Assembly (NCBI RefSeq): GCF_022539665.2
Contig: NC_081337.1
Location: 6,424,679 to 6,488,678 of the forward strand
DNA: 64,000 nt
From: Daphnia carinata
Taxonomy: Eukaryota; Arthropoda; Branchiopoda; Diplostraca; Daphniidae
Direction of reading: 5' to 3'
Shown here: piece after piece, positions 61,741 to 64,000 of the stretch
How the letters are laid out: the number at the start of each line of letters is the position of its first letter
Numbering within the stretch: the stretch's first letter is position 1
Notes under the pieces: generated by a model
Databases searched by the model: none
Told to the model about the DNA's origin: nothing
Seen by the model: only the letters and a program-made list of their open reading frames with translations
Program-made: the position numbers and the translations under genes

Positions 61741-62982
61741 ATGGAAAACAACAACATCACTCAGGATAACGCAATGGACGTAACCATCATCCCACAAGAA
61801 GAAAAAGAATACGAATTAATATTCATTAGTGATACTGAAAGTGAGAATAGCCAGCAAGAGTACAAAGAAAAGGAAAGTGCTAAAAGTGCAGATGTAAACA
61901 AGCTGATAGTGAAAAATATAGAATGGAACGGAATCAAAACCGAAAAGAACGATTTTTCTGAGCTAGAGAGGAAAAATAAAGACAGCAGTGAAGCGAGTGA
62001 CGACGACACCAAGGAGATAAATGCATATAGTAAAATAGAACCCGACATGGAAAGTGCCTACAGTACCGAATATATATTGGAAAATAACAGTGACACCGGC
62101 TTCCAATATGACCCACCCCATGGTGCCGAATTAGAAAATAACAGTGACGCCGACATACAATGTGAGCCGCCCCAAAAACGGAGCAGGCCGAATGACGAAC
62201 AAAGGGAAAAGAAAGCCTGCGAAAACTGTCGGATGAAAACGATAGCACCACTTTCAACGGAGCGAGCGAAAAAAATTCAGCTGCATCGACAGGCCACTAT
62301 TGACCTAGAAGCCGGAAAACTTTGCTTATCCATGATGGAAGCTCCAGTACCAACTATAAGGAGGTGCATCCAAAGCAAATTAGAATCGCTAGGATGTTGG
62401 CCAAGGCAAAAAATGGCTATATTCCTAGATAAACGATACGAAGAAGGACGTACCCTACTTCACACCAGTATAGAAAGGAACAGGTACGACATAACGGATG
62501 CCTTACTTTCCTACGGAGCGAATCCCGAGATAATGTATCAAGGGAACACAATCGGACATTGGGCAGCAACCAACAACGATTTATTCTTGATAAGAATATT
62601 AAAACACAACAACTGCGAATTCACAAATCGCAATAAAGACGGAGAAACCCCACTGATGACGGCAATATCACACAAAAATGAAGAATGCGCAAGACTAATT
62701 TGTACCCCAACAAACATCAAGATAGCAACAAACGAGGGCAAAACCGCCTTACACTACCTCGCCAGGTACGGTCTCGAAGACTTGGCAACGCAAATCTGCA
62801 CAAAAAGAATAATCGACGTCAACCAACAAGACGAAACGGGCACAACCGCCCTACACGATGCAGTGAGATACAAACAATCAGACATGATCGAGTTACTGCT
62901 TCTACACGGAGCAGATACAAAAATAAAAGACAACCGTGGACATACGGCTATGTCAAACAATGACAGCACAAACGCACTATAA
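61741..62982 (+). CDS. Ankyrin-repeat accessory protein of the retroelement
   Basis: A 413-codon ORF runs from ATG 61741 to TAA at 62980. Residues 1-140 are acidic and Ser/Glu/Asn-rich with a duplicated motif (ENNSDTGFQYDPP and ENNSDADIQCEPP). A basic patch (PPQKRSRP) that could be a nuclear localisation signal and a Cys pair (ACENC) follow. From about residue 235 there are five to six ankyrin repeats: EGRTLLHTSIERNRYD, GNTIGHWAATNND, KDGETPLMTAISHKN, EGKTALHYLARYGLE, TGTTALHDAVRYKQSD and a degenerate last one. It lies between env and the polypurine tract with the same A-rich coding strand and sense as the rest, so it is part of the element, not host flank. Ankyrin genes of DNA viruses and polydnaviruses often mimic I-kappa-B; a similar role here is speculation. 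Unlike gag, pro and env, this frame is intact. Confidence 0.85.
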   Translation: MENNNITQDNAMDVTIIPQEEKEYELIFISDTESENSQQEYKEKESAKSADVNKLIVKNIEWNGIKTEKNDFSELERKNKDSSEASDDDTKEINAYSKIEPDMESAYSTEYILENNSDTGFQYDPPHGAELENNSDADIQCEPPQKRSRPNDEQREKKACENCRMKTIAPLSTERAKKIQLHRQATIDLEAGKLCLSMMEAPVPTIRRCIQSKLESLGCWPRQKMAIFLDKRYEEGRTLLHTSIERNRYDITDALLSYGANPEIMYQGNTIGHWAATNNDLFLIRILKHNNCEFTNRNKDGETPLMTAISHKNEECARLICTPTNIKIATNEGKTALHYLARYGLEDLATQICTKRIIDVNQQDETGTTALHDAVRYKQSDMIELLLLHGADTKIKDNRGHTAMSNNDSTNAL

Positions 62983-63180
62983 TCAAGACGAAGAAAGAAC
63001 CGGTTTATTCAACCATAGCCATCATTAGTATTCATAGAAGCAGCTGTAGTTGGTGACAGAAAAAGAAGAAGGAGAACAATTTCTGCTAAAAATTCAGGTG
63101 AAGGAACAAGTTTTTTATATTATCCGTAAAACAATAGTCGGTGATGGAAACACACACATTGGAGGACCAATTCTTCTCAT
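62983..63180. other. Untranslated segment between the ankyrin ORF and the polypurine tract
   Basis: About 200 bases without a supported ORF or recognised motif. Confidence 0.5.
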
Positions 63181-63183
63181 CGA

Positions 63184-63196
63184 AGAGGGGAAGGAA
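63184..63196 (+). promoter_or_regulatory. Polypurine tract
   Basis: AGAGGGGAAGGAA is all purine and lies immediately before the TGTAA that starts the 3' LTR, the expected plus-strand DNA priming site. Confidence 0.85.
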
Positions 63197-63397
63197 TGTA
63201 ACGAGCCCACAGGCTATCCGAAGACAGCCACACCCTCAACATCCCTCAAGCGTTTCACAAGTGAAAGTGAACGTGTCCCCTCCCATTTTACCTTCATTTT
63301 GTATGTGTCTTAGTAGTATAAATACTGCATGATTGTAACATGTAATTCGGACTTGTTACGACAATCCACTGCAATACACGAGGTTTGAAACTTTACA
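63197..63397 (+). repeat. 3' LTR (201 bp)
   Basis: It begins TGTAA and ends TTACA (perfect 5-bp inverted ends) and starts right after the polypurine tract. Its last 91 bp align with 50090-50180. A TATA-like TATAAATA lies at about 63316-63323, leaving a short R-U5. No AATAAA was seen. At 201 bp it is short for a retroelement of this size. Confidence 0.9.
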
Positions 63398-64000
63398 TGG
63401 TGATGGAGGACTTACGTCATCAATCGAACTTCTGCTATCGAACTTGAGACTGTCCCGAACGATGTCCTATGCTAATGCCGTCGCTGATGAAAATCAGGGA
63501 ATCACGAACTTCTCAATAATCAATATATTACTATCAAAATACATGATTTGCATCTCATTTTGGGTAAAGCAGGTTAAGTTTTATCGAACTCCAAGTCAAT
63601 TTTTAAATCTAACTTCTTGTGGAAAAAGTCGGGCTTAAAAAGTCGGGCTTACAGTCGCGACATTTCGTTTTTTTTTAATTTTTATTCTATATCTATGTGG
63701 TGTTCCGTAGCTAGTTGAAAATGCCACAAAAGCTCGTTTTCTTCCACCGTGTAAAACTGTACGAGTATTTTGAAAGAAAATATCTGTGTTTTACGTCAAA
63801 TGCGTGTATTTCAGGCCAAAGCACACACTGGAATGGGTTTTTCTTTTTGGATCTAGAACATCTGCAGAGACACTGAAACAGTCAAACATTTGGCAAACAA
63901 CACCAACTGATAATCAAGATATATAGTATTTGTGATTGTTGTTGTACATAAATTTCTAATTCCATAATTAATAATTTGTCTTCTTCTTTGTCGTATGAAT
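63395..64000. repeat. Right flank of the retroelement, second copy of 34493-35098
   Basis: Past the LTR end the sequence is indistinguishable by eye from 34496-35098 and continues to the window edge. The three bases ACA at 63395-63397 belong to the LTR but also match the other copy, by chance or through the target site. Confidence 0.95.

Larger units (their letters stand above)
50090..63397 (+). mobile_element. Ty3/gypsy-type, env-bearing LTR retroelement with an ankyrin accessory ORF
   Basis: Order: partial 5' LTR (50090-50180), primer-binding site, gag, protease-RT-RNase H-integrase, env-like glycoprotein, ankyrin-repeat ORF, polypurine tract, and a 201-bp 3' LTR (63197-63397) bounded by TGTAA...TTACA. 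RT-RH-IN order and a GPY/F-like module after integrase place it in Ty3/gypsy. Its coding strand is A-rich, unlike neighbouring genes. gag and pro-pol overlap in a -1 relation. This copy has an in-frame TAA in gag (51358), an in-frame TGA in the protease region (53367) and a frameshift in env (about 59535-59550), so it is probably defective unless these are assembly errors. The 91 shared LTR bases differ at five positions. About 110 bp of the 5' LTR is missing. The target-site duplication cannot be checked because the left flank is in the gap. Confidence 0.95.

Overview
The window is nuclear DNA from an arthropod, most likely a branchiopod crustacean such as Daphnia. I infer this from short introns (about 60-150 bp inside genes), abundant homopolymer runs, and protein sequences that are clear animal orthologues without a mammalian gene layout. 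There is one 100-N scaffold gap (49990-50089).

Layout. (1) 53-2150, minus strand: ten exons of an RCC1-repeat/BTB protein of the RCBTB1/2 family, running off the left edge. (2) 7375-33246, plus strand: a RhoGEF gene orthologous to MCF2L/DBS (CRAL-TRIO, spectrin-like, DH, PH, SH3). Nineteen shared exons occupy 27216-33246. Three widely spaced candidate first exons (7375, 14958, 25844) all end in the same phase and so can each join the first shared exon. A separate two-exon gene of an uncharacterised family (23197-24666) sits inside the long 5' intron. One exon carries a net +1 frameshift near 28820. (3) 36019-41055, minus strand: a three-exon secreted precursor, with one large exon full of basic cleavage sites and no mature cysteines, then two small exons encoding a ten-cysteine tail. 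It is convergent with the RhoGEF gene. (4) 41107-49989: about 9 kb with no convincing gene. (5) After the gap, 50090-63397: a large Ty3/gypsy-type LTR element (about 13.3 kb present, left LTR truncated by the gap). It has a gag with a long coiled-coil extension, protease, RT, RNase H, integrase with a GPY/F module, an env-like glycoprotein read from an apparent splice acceptor, and an extra ankyrin-repeat ORF between env and the 3' LTR.

Most notable points. The retrovirus-like element carries an ankyrin-repeat accessory gene and an env with lectin-like repeats, yet this copy has an in-frame TAA in gag, an in-frame TGA in the protease region and a frameshift in env. The sequence to its right (63395-64000) repeats 34493-35098 with no difference seen over 606 bp. 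The post-gap contig may therefore be an alternative haplotype (filled site) of the locus at about 34496, placed in the same scaffold as the empty site; a segmental duplication or an assembly chimera is also possible.

Functionally the host genes are unrelated neighbours: a probable ubiquitin-ligase adaptor or chromatin-type RCC1/BTB protein, a Rho-family exchange factor with alternative N-termini, an orphan nuclear-type protein and a secreted precursor. The element is a self-contained retroviral-type unit.
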